DNA from: an uncultured Collinsella sp.
Lineage (GTDB): Bacteria; Actinomycetota; Coriobacteriia; Coriobacteriales; Coriobacteriaceae
Direction: 5' to 3'
DNA: 64,000 bases
NCBI GenBank assembly: GCA_958405195.1
Contig: CATYDM010000005.1
Span: forward strand, 1 to 64,000
Shown: positions 16,249 through 24,642 of the stretch, in pieces
Layout: every line of letters starts with the position of its first letter
Numbering within the stretch: the stretch's first letter is position 1
The notes under the pieces: model-generated
What the model was told of the DNA's origin: nothing
What the model saw: only the letters and a program-made list of their open reading frames with translations
The model's database searches: none
Program-made: the position numbers and the translations under genes

Positions 16249-18552
16249 TCACGGTCGCTGGCATCGCATCGCAAAGCCCTTTGCGGTCGGGCTGATGGTG
16301 ATATCACCATGTTCGATGGTGCATGCGAACGCACCGCCCGCTTCCTGAACGGCATCGATGCAGGCATCCGACGGATGACCGTATCGATTCCCCTTGCCGG
16401 CGCTCGCGAGGGAAAGCTCGGGTCTCAGGACATCCAGCAACTCACCATCGACTGAAACCTTGGAGCCGTGATGCCCAAGTTTAAGGACATCGATATCCCC
16501 CACCTCCTGCACGAATTCCCGTTCTTGGTCGAGCTCGGCATCACCAGTGAGGAGCATACGCAGGCTCTTGCCTTCCTGAACATAAGAGAGTAGCAGGACA
16601 AGCGAGTCCTCATTTCCCTCGCCATCTACGGACTCGAACGGCCACATCACGCGGGCACAAAATGAGCCGATGTCGACCGTATCCCCACGGCGCACCTGCC
16701 GATACTCAACGCCAGGTCGATTCAATACCTCGGCAGGAGCATCCTCCAACGCATCCGCCGCCACGGCAATCGTTCCGACCGAAAACTGTTCGAGCACGGC
16801 AGGTAGACCACCCCAGTGATCCTCATCCCAATGCGTCACAAAGACGGCATCGATATGGTGCACGTTATTGCGAACCAACGCCGCTACCACGCGCTCATCG
16901 AGCCCGCAGTCGACGAGTGCTAATGCGTCGCCCTGGCGGATAAGAATCGCATCCGCCTGGCCCACATCGAGCACCGTCACCGAAGGCGGAGCGAATCGAT
17001 CCCAGTAGACGTACGGAATCGCAGCCAAGAGCACCAGGCATGAAAGCCCCACCGCCATAGGACGTGCACGGGGACGCGGCCACCAGACCAACAGAACCGC
17101 CAGCAAACACGGCACTAGGTAAATCCACATGCTATCGGGCGGCACACTCACAGATACACCAGGCACGGCGGCAAACAGTTGCTCGAAGAACAGTGCGCAA
17201 CGGGCGGCAACCATGGGCACAACGAGCGCCCAAATCCGCAACGGTTCCACGAGCGAAAAGGGAACCAGCACGATCGACACAGCAAGCAGTACGCTCACCA
17301 CCGGACCGATGACTGCATTTGCCAGCGGAGCAATGAGCGAGAACGTACCGAAGGCAGGAATGGTAATGGGAAGTGTTGCCAGTTGCGAGCACAGCGTGAC
17401 GGAAAGTATGTTGGCAACGCCCGATGGCACACCCAGCTCACCCAAAGCGTAGGTCGCATAGGGGCAAAAGCACAGAATGGCTAAGACGCTGGCACACGAG
17501 AGCTGAAAGCCCATCTCGAACAGCACCGTCGGCCGCAGTAGCACAAAGATGGACATGGTTACGAAGAGTGCCGATGCGCCGTGCCGGCGACGCCCCGCGC
17601 CGTTTACGACAAGCGTCGCGAACACCATGCAGCACGCGCGCACGGCCGAGGGAGACGCGCCCGTAAAGGCAGTGTAGCCCACAAGCGCCATCGCCAATAT
17701 CGCCCGCTGAACACCACGTGAGCAGCGAGTCTTTTGCAATACACCCTCGATTACAAATCCCACGATAGCCAAATGGCTGCCCGAGACGGCGATAAGATGC
17801 GCCGTTCCCGCTACCGAAAACCAGTCGCCCGCCGGCTGGGCGCGCAGTTCGGCCGAACGACCGCAGACGACACCGGCTATGAGTGCACGCGCCGGGTCGG
17901 TCGCAGGCGCGATGGACGCAAGCAGCCCATTTCGCAGCCGAAGCAGCGGTCCCGGAGAGCCCTCATCGGCCGACACAATCCGAACGACTTTAACCTTGCG
18001 CACCTCGCCTCGGAGCACGCGCGATCGTCCATACGCATCGTTCTCAAAACGTGAAACGCGACCGATAACACGCACGTACGCCCCGACCTTGAGCTCGCGG
18101 TCGCACGATAGGCGAACCGTTGCCAAGTTCTTACCGTCCGCGCGTGCCTCGCAGGTATAGGAATACACGTCGTCGTTTATGGATGGATCGCCCTGCACGA
18201 TAAACTCGAGGCCGCTTGCCGCTCGACCGTCGAGCGCCTTCGAGGCGCTGAGCGCACCCACAGCCCACCACGCCGAGACGACCGCTCCCGCCACGAGACC
18301 GACGGACGCGGCATACAACCACCGCTTCAAAGGGGCAAGCCGCGCACAAGATTGAGCCAGCACAACGAATACCGTCGTCGCAACGGGAATGGCCCATAGC
18401 AGCCCGACCGCCGGCGCCTGCTCCCTCAGCAGCGCATCAGCGGCCACGTTGAGCACCGAGGCGCAGCTCATGCACATGCCGGCACACAGGGCCATCGTCC
18501 ACGGCATCAGGGGCCGCGGAGGCATCACATGCTCGCGCTCGGTCGCACTCAT
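16249..18552 (-). CDS. comEC: ComEC/Rec2 DNA uptake channel
   Basis: A 767-residue polytopic membrane protein that forms the inner-membrane channel for single-stranded DNA in transformation. It shows an N-terminal OB-like region, a competence domain with about ten hydrophobic segments (around residues 210-470), and a C-terminal metallo-beta-lactamase-like domain with THWDEDHWGG, LTGDAE and LGHHGS. The ATG overlaps the comEA stop (ATGA). The frame is intact. Transformation has not been shown for this organism from sequence. Confidence 0.92.
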   Translation of the reverse strand: MSATEREHVMPPRPLMPWTMALCAGMCMSCASVLNVAADALLREQAPAVGLLWAIPVATTVFVVLAQSCARLAPLKRWLYAASVGLVAGAVVSAWWAVGALSASKALDGRAASGLEFIVQGDPSINDDVYSYTCEARADGKNLATVRLSCDRELKVGAYVRVIGRVSRFENDAYGRSRVLRGEVRKVKVVRIVSADEGSPGPLLRLRNGLLASIAPATDPARALIAGVVCGRSAELRAQPAGDWFSVAGTAHLIAVSGSHLAIVGFVIEGVLQKTRCSRGVQRAILAMALVGYTAFTGASPSAVRACCMVFATLVVNGAGRRRHGASALFVTMSIFVLLRPTVLFEMGFQLSCASVLAILCFCPYATYALGELGVPSGVANILSVTLCSQLATLPITIPAFGTFSLIAPLANAVIGPVVSVLLAVSIVLVPFSLVEPLRIWALVVPMVAARCALFFEQLFAAVPGVSVSVPPDSMWIYLVPCLLAVLLVWWPRPRARPMAVGLSCLVLLAAIPYVYWDRFAPPSVTVLDVGQADAILIRQGDALALVDCGLDERVVAALVRNNVHHIDAVFVTHWDEDHWGGLPAVLEQFSVGTIAVAADALEDAPAEVLNRPGVEYRQVRRGDTVDIGSFCARVMWPFESVDGEGNEDSLVLLLSYVQEGKSLRMLLTGDAELDQEREFVQEVGDIDVLKLGHHGSKVSVDGELLDVLRPELSLASAGKGNRYGHPSDACIDAVQEAGGAFACTIEHGDITISPTAKGFAMRCQRP

Positions 18553-19262
18553 ACGCAGATGCAATCTTTGATTTTGGCAAGCTTCTTCTCGCCGATTCCC
18601 GATACACGCATCAGATCGTCAACCGAGGCAAAAGCACCGTTCTTTGTCCGCTCATCGATAATCGACTGTGCCATGGAGGGACCGATGCCCGAGAGCGTCT
18701 GCAGTTCTGCCGCGCTTGCCGTATTGATATTTACTAGGCCTGTTGCGCCACTCACGCCCGATGATGCGAAAGCCCCACCATCAACACCGGCTTCCGCAAT
18801 GGACGTCTGCTGCTCCCCTACCGTTGGAACGTGAATCTTCTGTCCATCGACGACCTTAGATGCCCGATTGAGCCCCGTAACGTCTGCCTCAGGCGCCAGC
18901 CCGCCGGCGGCATCAATCGCCTGAGCCACCCGCGCGCCGTCTTTGAGCCTGTATACACCGGGCGACACAACAGCGCCATCAACATCGACATAGACTTCTG
19001 CCGCGGCAGACGCCTTAGACGAAGAGCCTTCGGATGTCTTTCCGCTCGAGGCATCGCCGGATCCCGGCTCCACCAACGAGTCTGAACCGTCAGTGCGCTC
19101 AAACGACACGCCGCCGGCACCGCCGCCAAGGTTCGCCATCGCCAAGCCGCTCGCCATCGCAATGACGACCAGTATCGCCACGACCACCGCCTTATGACCG
19201 AACAGCTTGTCCGCCAAGCGGTCCATCTTTTTGACCCGTTCGTGTTGTTCGCGCTGCGCCAT
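18549..19262 (-). CDS. comEA: ComEA DNA receptor
   Basis: A membrane-anchored double-stranded DNA-binding protein of 237 residues. One transmembrane helix lies at about residues 25-45, followed by a Ser/Gly-rich linker. An SLBB domain (EVYVDVDGAVVSPGVYRLKD) follows, and a C-terminal helix-hairpin-helix pair begins LVNINTASAAELQTLSGIG. The start MAQREQ has GGGAGG seven bases upstream. It is translationally coupled to comEC. Confidence 0.92.
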   Translation of the reverse strand: MAQREQHERVKKMDRLADKLFGHKAVVVAILVVIAMASGLAMANLGGGAGGVSFERTDGSDSLVEPGSGDASSGKTSEGSSSKASAAAEVYVDVDGAVVSPGVYRLKDGARVAQAIDAAGGLAPEADVTGLNRASKVVDGQKIHVPTVGEQQTSIAEAGVDGGAFASSGVSGATGLVNINTASAAELQTLSGIGPSMAQSIIDERTKNGAFASVDDLMRVSGIGEKKLAKIKDCICV

Positions 19263-19318
19263 AGCAAAACCTCCCAACACCATCGTGTCAGGAAAGGAAC
19301 TCCGCAACAGCTACGCTC

Positions 19319-19334
19319 CAAAACCGGTTTTAGC
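19319..19334. promoter_or_regulatory. AAAACCGGTTTT palindrome upstream of comEA
   Basis: A perfect 12-bp palindrome is centred near 19326, about 65 bases before comEA. Several CAAAACC/CAAACC-like repeats lie beside it (19337-19362). The position suits an operator for the comEA-comEC transcript; no regulator is identified. Confidence 0.35.
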
Positions 19335-19436
19335 GGTCAAACCAAAAACCGACCAAAACCTTGCACAAATCTGTCCATTTATTCAGGCACACGTCAGCAA
19401 ATGAACACTTAGCCGCAAAATGCCCAGATAGCAAAA

Positions 19437-19464
19437 GACCGACGATGCAGGCGCATCGTCGGTC
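19437..19464 (-). terminator. thiI operon terminator
   Basis: A strong stem GACCGACGATG / CATCGTCGGTC followed by TTTTG on the minus strand, just after thiI. Confidence 0.85.
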
Positions 19465-19475
19465 TATGCACAAAT

Positions 19476-20720
19476 TTACTCGTGATCTTGGTAAATCTCA
19501 CGCGGAGCAAGCTCCGAATGTTTGCGTTTTAAGGTCTTGGGGGCCTTATACGTGTTGCTCTCGAAGTCGATGTACTCGGTCTGTTTGAGCAGGCGCTCGA
19601 TCATCTCCTCGTGATCGAACAACTCCCAGGCCTCATGCACGGCATCGAGTTTAGCGTGCGTCTCGGGACGGCGCGGCATAAATAGCGTGCAGCAGTCGGG
19701 AGCGGCCTCAGTCGAGATATCGAACGTGCCGATCTCCTCGGCGCGCGCGATGATCTCCTGCTTGTCCGAACCGATGAGAGGACGGAACACGGGGATCTTC
19801 ACGGCCTCGTTGACGGCCATGATGTTCTCAAGCGTTTGGGAGGCAACCTGCCCAAGTGATTCGCCCGTAACGATAGCCTTGGCACCCTCGATGTGTGCAA
19901 TGCGCTCGGCAACCGAATACATAATGCGGCGATACATAATCACGCGCAGGTTGCTGGGACAGGTGACCGAAATCTCACGCTGGCAGTCGCCAAACGGCAC
20001 CACGTACAGGCGGCCGATCTGGACACCCGGCTCAAGCGCACGGATGATGTCCTGCACCAAATACTCGCTCGTATCGGGCGTCTGCGGACGACCGGAGAAA
20101 TGTACCGGCACGCACACCGCGCCGCGACGCGCGAGCATCCAGGTCGCCACCGGAGAATCGATACCCGACGACAACAGCGTCACGACCTTGCCGGCAGAAC
20201 CCACCGGCAGACCGCCCACGCCACGCTCGGAGCGCGCATACACGTAGACGCTACCCTGGACCACCAGTACGTGCACCATCGCATCGGGGTCGTGCATTTG
20301 AACCTTTTTATCGGGGAAGGCCTCGCACAGTACCTCGCCCACCTGACGATTGATATCAATCGAGGTGAGCTCATAGTCGGTATTGGAGCGCTTGGCGTGC
20401 ACCTTAAACGAATCGAAAGGACCAAACTCGCGCAGCGCCTTGACGGCGGCGGCACAGTACTCCTGCGGGTCGCGGTTAGTGTGATACGCCAAAGATACAC
20501 GGGCAACGCCGGGAACGGTGCGAATGACACGCGCCGCCTCATCGGCCTGATGCTCGTTAAAGGTCACGAGGATATAACCGGAAATTCGAGACACGGCATT
20601 CACGGAAAAGGCGGCCAAGGCCGCCTTGATGTTATCCATGAGGATATGCTCAAAATGTGCGCGGTTCTTACCCTTCAGTCCAACCTCGTGATAGTGGACC
20701 AGGCAGACGCGAGCCGCCAT
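19476..20720 (-). CDS. thiI: tRNA 4-thiouridine synthase ThiI
   Basis: A sulfurtransferase that makes 4-thiouridine at tRNA position 8 and may feed thiazole synthesis. The 414-residue product has a ferredoxin-like/THUMP N-terminus, a PP-loop SSGIDSPVATWML near residue 190 and no C-terminal rhodanese domain, as in many Gram-positive ThiI. CCTLFMPRRPETH is near residue 350. Sulfur must come from a partner cysteine desulfurase not seen here. It directly follows rpoZ. Confidence 0.93.
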   Translation of the reverse strand: MAARVCLVHYHEVGLKGKNRAHFEHILMDNIKAALAAFSVNAVSRISGYILVTFNEHQADEAARVIRTVPGVARVSLAYHTNRDPQEYCAAAVKALREFGPFDSFKVHAKRSNTDYELTSIDINRQVGEVLCEAFPDKKVQMHDPDAMVHVLVVQGSVYVYARSERGVGGLPVGSAGKVVTLLSSGIDSPVATWMLARRGAVCVPVHFSGRPQTPDTSEYLVQDIIRALEPGVQIGRLYVVPFGDCQREISVTCPSNLRVIMYRRIMYSVAERIAHIEGAKAIVTGESLGQVASQTLENIMAVNEAVKIPVFRPLIGSDKQEIIARAEEIGTFDISTEAAPDCCTLFMPRRPETHAKLDAVHEAWELFDHEEMIERLLKQTEYIDFESNTYKAPKTLKRKHSELAPREIYQDHE

Positions 20721-21002
20721 TTAGGCTTCAGCAACCTTGTGGCCGAGCGCCTTCTCGTAACGGGCCTCGTCGTAAGAGATGTCGCCGTCGACAATCTCGT
20801 CCATAGCCATCGAGATGGTATCGGCACCGGAAAGCCCGATGGTGATGTCATCGACATCCTGGACGGCAAGCACGCGGTTGTGCTGGCCACGCAGCATGCT
20901 ATTGATGTCGCAGGCGCGCTTGGAGGCAAGCGAAGCGAGCAGGAAGCGGTTGTGATCGGTCTTCTCCAGAAGATCGTCAATGCAAGGCTTTACAACGGAC
21001 AC
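20721..21002 (-). CDS. rpoZ: RNA polymerase omega subunit
   Basis: A 93-residue omega subunit that helps assemble RNA polymerase around beta-prime. The conserved stretch RFLLASLASKRACDINSM fits the family. The start is GTG. It sits between gmk and thiI; gmk-rpoZ pairing is widespread and supports the call. Confidence 0.92.
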   Translation of the reverse strand: MSVVKPCIDDLLEKTDHNRFLLASLASKRACDINSMLRGQHNRVLAVQDVDDITIGLSGADTISMAMDEIVDGDISYDEARYEKALGHKVAEA

Positions 21003-21007
21003 GGACC

Positions 21008-21577
21008 TCAGTTCCTTTCATGCATATCGAGAACGCGAACGAGTTCATCGGTCGCGCGGTCGAGATCGTCATTAACCACGACGTCGTCGTAGCGGTCGGC
21101 AAGGGCAAGCTCATCGGCGGCGTTTGCCATACGCAGCTCAATCGTCTCGGGCGTCTCGGTACCGCGACCGACTAGACGCTCGCGGAGCACCTCAAGCGAA
21201 GGCGGCTTGATAAAGATCAGCACGGCCTCGGGGAAACGCTCCTTCACCTGCAGGGCGCCCTGGACATCGATCTCCAAAATCAGAGACGCGCCCGAGGCGA
21301 GCTTGGATGTGACCTCGCTCACCAACGTGCCGTAGCAGTTACCGTGGACCTCGGCCCACTCAACAAACTCGCCGTTTGCCACGCGGCGGTCGAACTCCTC
21401 GCGCGTCAGAAAAAAGTAGTTGACGCCGTCGACCTCACCTTTGCGTGGTGCTCGCGTGGTAGCCGAAACCGTCAGGCCCAGGTTCGAGCGGCGCTCGCGC
21501 ACACGAGTGACGAGCGTACCCTTGCCTGCGCCTGACGGTCCAGAAATCACAAAGAGCTTGGAATCCTGAGCGCTCAC
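21008..21577 (-). CDS. gmk: guanylate kinase
   Basis: The 189-residue enzyme phosphorylates GMP to GDP. The P-loop GPSGAGKG is near residue 14, followed by TTRAPRKGEVDGVNYFF and the lid region with ERLVGRGTET. The GTG start immediately abuts the mihF stop codon, so the genes are coupled. Length is typical. Confidence 0.96.
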   Translation of the reverse strand: MSAQDSKLFVISGPSGAGKGTLVTRVRERRSNLGLTVSATTRAPRKGEVDGVNYFFLTREEFDRRVANGEFVEWAEVHGNCYGTLVSEVTSKLASGASLILEIDVQGALQVKERFPEAVLIFIKPPSLEVLRERLVGRGTETPETIELRMANAADELALADRYDDVVVNDDLDRATDELVRVLDMHERN

Positions 21578-21886
21578 TTATTTGGTCAGCTGCTCGAGGA
21601 GCTGCTCGCGCTGACGGACGCCGAGGCCCTGGACGCGACGGGTAGCGGAGATACCGAGCTCCTCCATGATCTTGGCGGTCTTGGCCTTGCCATAACCAGG
21701 GAGAGACTCGATGAGGGTGGAAACCTTCATGCGGGAAGCGATGGGGTCATCGGAGTTGAGCACGGACTCAAGGGACTTCTCGCCCTTCTTGATCTGCTCG
21801 CGAAGCTCAGCGCGGGCGTGACGTGCGGCAGCAGCCTTCTCAAGAGCCTGCTTGCGCTGCTCATCGGTAAGCTGAGGGAGTGCCAT
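21578..21886 (-). CDS. mihF: integration host factor, actinobacterial type
   Basis: A 102-residue helical nucleoid protein with a helix-two-turn-helix DNA-binding region (LIESLPGYGKAKTAKIMEELGI). It is unrelated to HU/IHF and is a hallmark of Actinobacteria, where it lies upstream of gmk. The ATG has GGAGG close upstream; a longer reading of 106 residues is less likely. Confidence 0.93.
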   Translation of the reverse strand: MALPQLTDEQRKQALEKAAAARHARAELREQIKKGEKSLESVLNSDDPIASRMKVSTLIESLPGYGKAKTAKIMEELGISATRRVQGLGVRQREQLLEQLTK

Positions 21887-21927
21887 TCGTACCTCCAAGT
21901 AGTTGGGTTATATCTGATTCAATAATT

Positions 21928-21959
21928 GGCATTTTAGCACGTAGAACGTACAAAATGCC
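21928..21959. promoter_or_regulatory. 32-bp inverted repeat in mihF leader
   Basis: GGCATTTT and AAAATGCC arms enclose ACGT-AGA-ACGT, giving a nested dyad. It begins 42 bases upstream of the mihF start. It could be a protein operator or a leader RNA hairpin. Confidence 0.5.
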
Positions 21960-21974
21960 CAATCGCGGCTCCAT

Positions 21975-22003
21975 AGGTTAGACGATACCCGCAAAAAGTG
22001 CAA
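21975..22003 (-). promoter_or_regulatory. possible mihF promoter
   Basis: On the minus strand, TTGCAC (22003-21998) lies 17 bases from TAACCT (21980-21975). The start of transcription would fall just upstream of the inverted repeat. The -10 match is moderate. Confidence 0.4.
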
Positions 22004-22023
22004 TATACTGCGCCCAAAGTTAA

Positions 22024-22081
22024 GCCCCTGACCTGCGATTCCACACAAAGGATGGGAAAGTTTACGCAGGCACAGGGGCTA
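22024..22081 (-). terminator. pyr operon terminator with large loop
   Basis: The stem AGCCCCTG..CCTGCG pairs with CGCAGG..CAGGGGCT and encloses a loop of about 28 bases. The T-run after it is weak (TTAACTTTG). It lies between pyrF and the mihF operon. Confidence 0.5.
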
Positions 22082-22125
22082 TTTTGTGCTAATGAAACCC
22101 AAAAGTGGTGACTTAGGGGAATCTT

Positions 22126-22842
22126 TTACGCGACGTTTTCGACCAGCTCAGCGACGATGGCGTCAAAGGCGGCAACCGGATCGTCGGCACCGGTGATGGG
22201 ACGGCCCACCACAATGTGGCTTGCGCCACGCTCGATAGCCTGGGAAGGCGTCGCCACGCGGGACTGGTCACCTAAGGCGGCACCCACCGGACGCACACCC
22301 GGAGTCACGATCAGGGCATCAGGGCCCAGCAGCTCACGCATGTCGTGAGCCTCCATCGGCGAGCACACGATGCCATCGATGCCGTTGGCCTGAGCGAGCT
22401 TTGCCAGGCGGGCGGCCTCCTCGGCCACGGGCGACTCGACGCCGATCTCGCTCAAGGCATCCTGATTCATGCTCGTGAGCACGGTGATGGCGACGAGCTT
22501 GGCGCGGTCCTCGCGCGCCTCCTCGGCACCCTCGCGGCTGGCAGCGAGCATGGCGCCCGAACCCAAGCCGTGAACCGAGAGCAGGTCGGCACCGGCAAGC
22601 GAGGCCGAACGGGCGGCACCGCGAACCTGATGCGGAATATCATGGAACTTAAGGTCGAGGAAGACCTTAAAGCCCAGGTCCTTAAAGGTCTTGACGATCT
22701 CGGGGCCCTCAGCGTAATAGAGCGTCATGCCAACCTTGAGCCAGGCGGCATGGCCCGAAAGCTCGTGGGCGAGCTCGAGCGAACGTTCACGATCGCAGTC
22801 GAGGGCGACGATTACGCGGTCGCGGGCATCGGTCTCTAGCAT
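22126..22842 (-). CDS. pyrF: orotidine 5'-phosphate decarboxylase
   Basis: Catalyses OMP to UMP, the last step of de novo UMP synthesis. The 238-residue product is the short type I form, with ALDCDRER at the N-terminus, the catalytic stretch DLKFHDIPHQV near residue 60 and the phosphate-binding TPGVRP and GRPIT segments. It overlaps the end of pyrD by seven bases. No pyrE is seen in the window. Confidence 0.95.
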   Translation of the reverse strand: MLETDARDRVIVALDCDRERSLELAHELSGHAAWLKVGMTLYYAEGPEIVKTFKDLGFKVFLDLKFHDIPHQVRGAARSASLAGADLLSVHGLGSGAMLAASREGAEEAREDRAKLVAITVLTSMNQDALSEIGVESPVAEEAARLAKLAQANGIDGIVCSPMEAHDMRELLGPDALIVTPGVRPVGAALGDQSRVATPSQAIERGASHIVVGRPITGADDPVAAFDAIVAELVENVA

Positions 22843-23759
22843 TCGAAAGCACCTACCAGCTCGTTGATGTCCTTTACGCCCTGGGACTCGGCCCAGGCCT
22901 CGAGCTCATGCGCGATCTTGAGCGAAGCGCACGGATCGACGAAGTTGGCCATGCCGACCGACACGCAGGTGGCACCGGCCAGGATAAACTCAGCCGCATC
23001 CTCACCGGTCATGACACCGCCGACACCGTTGATGGGGATATCGACGGCCTGGGCAACCTCCCAGACCATGCGCACGGCGATGTGGTGGCACAGCGGGCCC
23101 GAAAGGCCGCCCTTGGGCTTGGCCACGCGGGACTTGCGGGTATGGACGTCGATGGCCATGCCCTGAATGGAGTTGATGACCGAAAGGCCGTCGGCGCCGG
23201 CAGCCTCGAGGGCCTTGGCGATCTCGGCGACGTTGACCGGCGCCATCTTCACGAACAGCGGCTTATCGGTCACCTTGCGGCAGGCAGCCATAACGGAAGA
23301 GGCGCCCTCGGGCGTGGAGCCCATGGCGGCACCGCCGGCGGCGATATTGGGGCAGCTCACGTTGATCTCGTAGCCGGCAGCCCAGGGGCACAGCTCGACA
23401 TACATCTCGAGTGCGCGGACAAACTCGTCAACGGAGTGGCCGGCAACCTGACAGATGACCTGGCAGCCGTCCTTGGAGAGCTGCTCGAGCCACGGACCGG
23501 ACTCGCGAGCAAAGGCGGCCACGCCGGGGTTCTGAAGGCCCACGGAGTTGATCATACCGCCGGGGATCTCGGCCATGCGGGGCGCGGGGTTACCGGGCCA
23601 GGGCTCGGCTGCGCAACCCTTGGTGGTGATGGCGCCCAGTTGGGAAACATCAAAGAAGTTCTGGAACTGCCAGCCGTAGCCAAAGGTACCGGCTGCGGTG
23701 TTGATGGGGTTTTGCATCTTGACGCCGCCGAAATCGACGGCCATGTTCACGGTACCCAC
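22836..23759 (-). CDS. pyrD: dihydroorotate dehydrogenase, class 1B catalytic subunit
   Basis: FMN-containing catalytic subunit oxidising dihydroorotate to orotate, working with PyrK to reduce NAD+. The N-terminus is MAVDFGGVKMQNPIN, and the catalytic Cys is in NVSCPNI near residue 130, the class 1 signature. The start is taken as GTG at 23759, which overlaps the pyrK stop by one base and has AAGGTGG upstream; the ATG at 23744 is an alternative. The product is 307 residues. Confidence 0.93.
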   Translation of the reverse strand: MGTVNMAVDFGGVKMQNPINTAAGTFGYGWQFQNFFDVSQLGAITTKGCAAEPWPGNPAPRMAEIPGGMINSVGLQNPGVAAFARESGPWLEQLSKDGCQVICQVAGHSVDEFVRALEMYVELCPWAAGYEINVSCPNIAAGGAAMGSTPEGASSVMAACRKVTDKPLFVKMAPVNVAEIAKALEAAGADGLSVINSIQGMAIDVHTRKSRVAKPKGGLSGPLCHHIAVRMVWEVAQAVDIPINGVGGVMTGEDAAEFILAGATCVSVGMANFVDPCASLKIAHELEAWAESQGVKDINELVGAFEC

Positions 23760-24550
23760 TAGAAGACCACCACCTTGGAAGCATCGAACACGGGGCCGCA
23801 CATGCAAGCGCCCTTCATACCGTCGACCGTCTCGACATTGCAGGTGTTGCAGGCGCCAAAGCCACAGCTCATCATGCGCTCAAGCGACACCTCGCAGTAC
23901 GCACCGGCCTCGGCGGCAGCGGCGGCGACTTTCTTCATCATGACAGCGGGGCCGCAGCTGGCGACGTAGTCGTAGCCGCCCTCGCCGAGCAGCTCGGCGG
24001 CAGGATCGGTACAAAAACCGTGCGTGCCGAGCGAGCCGTCGTCGGTGCAAACGTTGACCGTGGCGCCCAGCGCGCGGAACTCATCGACACCCACGGCCTT
24101 GGAAGCGGTGCCAAAGCCCAGGCACACGTCAACATCCACGCCCTGCTCGGCAAGCATACCGGCAAGACACAGCACAGGCGGAACGCCGATGCCACCGGCG
24201 ACGAGCAGGGCCTTCCTGGTGCCCTCGGGTACCATCCAGCCACGGCCACCGGGGCCCAGCAGGTTAGAGGTGGAGCCAGGGCCCATCTGGGACAAACGAC
24301 GGGTATCGTCGCCCACGACGGCGTACCACAGCTCGACGGTGCCGGCCTCGGCGTCGGCGCGGTAGTAGCTCAGGGGCACGCGAAGCAGCGAGGACGCATC
24401 GCCGGGTACGGCGATGTTCACAAACTGACCGGGCTTGAGCGCACTTGCAAGCTTGGGGGCCGAGATGACGAGCGAGAAGATGCCGTCGGCGATCTTCTGG
24501 TTCGAGACGACCTCGAAGTCGTGCATGCGTGCAGTGGAAGGTGTGGGCAT
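23759..24550 (-). CDS. pyrK: dihydroorotate dehydrogenase electron transfer subunit
   Basis: The FAD and [2Fe-2S] subunit of class 1B dihydroorotate dehydrogenase, 263 residues. A ferredoxin-reductase-like FAD domain (RVPLSYYRAD) and NAD domain (VAGGIGVPPVLCLA) precede the cluster cysteines in SCGFGACNTC and GACMCGP near the C-terminus. It is coupled to pyrD. The pairing indicates NAD+-linked, quinone-independent dihydroorotate oxidation, typical of anaerobic Gram-positives. Confidence 0.93.
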   Translation of the reverse strand: MPTPSTARMHDFEVVSNQKIADGIFSLVISAPKLASALKPGQFVNIAVPGDASSLLRVPLSYYRADAEAGTVELWYAVVGDDTRRLSQMGPGSTSNLLGPGGRGWMVPEGTRKALLVAGGIGVPPVLCLAGMLAEQGVDVDVCLGFGTASKAVGVDEFRALGATVNVCTDDGSLGTHGFCTDPAAELLGEGGYDYVASCGPAVMMKKVAAAAAEAGAYCEVSLERMMSCGFGACNTCNVETVDGMKGACMCGPVFDASKVVVF

Positions 24551-24597
24551 AGACGCTCCAATCCCCCATGCGGTTGCATGGTCAAAACGAACAGAAA

Positions 24598-24622
24598 GCG
24601 CGGCACCGCAAGGGCGCCGCGC
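24598..24622 (-). terminator. intra-operon terminator-like hairpin between pyrC and pyrK
   Basis: The minus strand shows GCGCGGCGCC, loop CTTGC, GGTGCCGCGC, followed by TTTCTGTTCGTTTTG. It has an intrinsic-terminator shape inside the pyr gene cluster and could lower expression of pyrK-D-F relative to pyrR-B-C. Confidence 0.55.
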
Positions 24623-24642
24623 ACAAAAGCGATAAGGCTATG

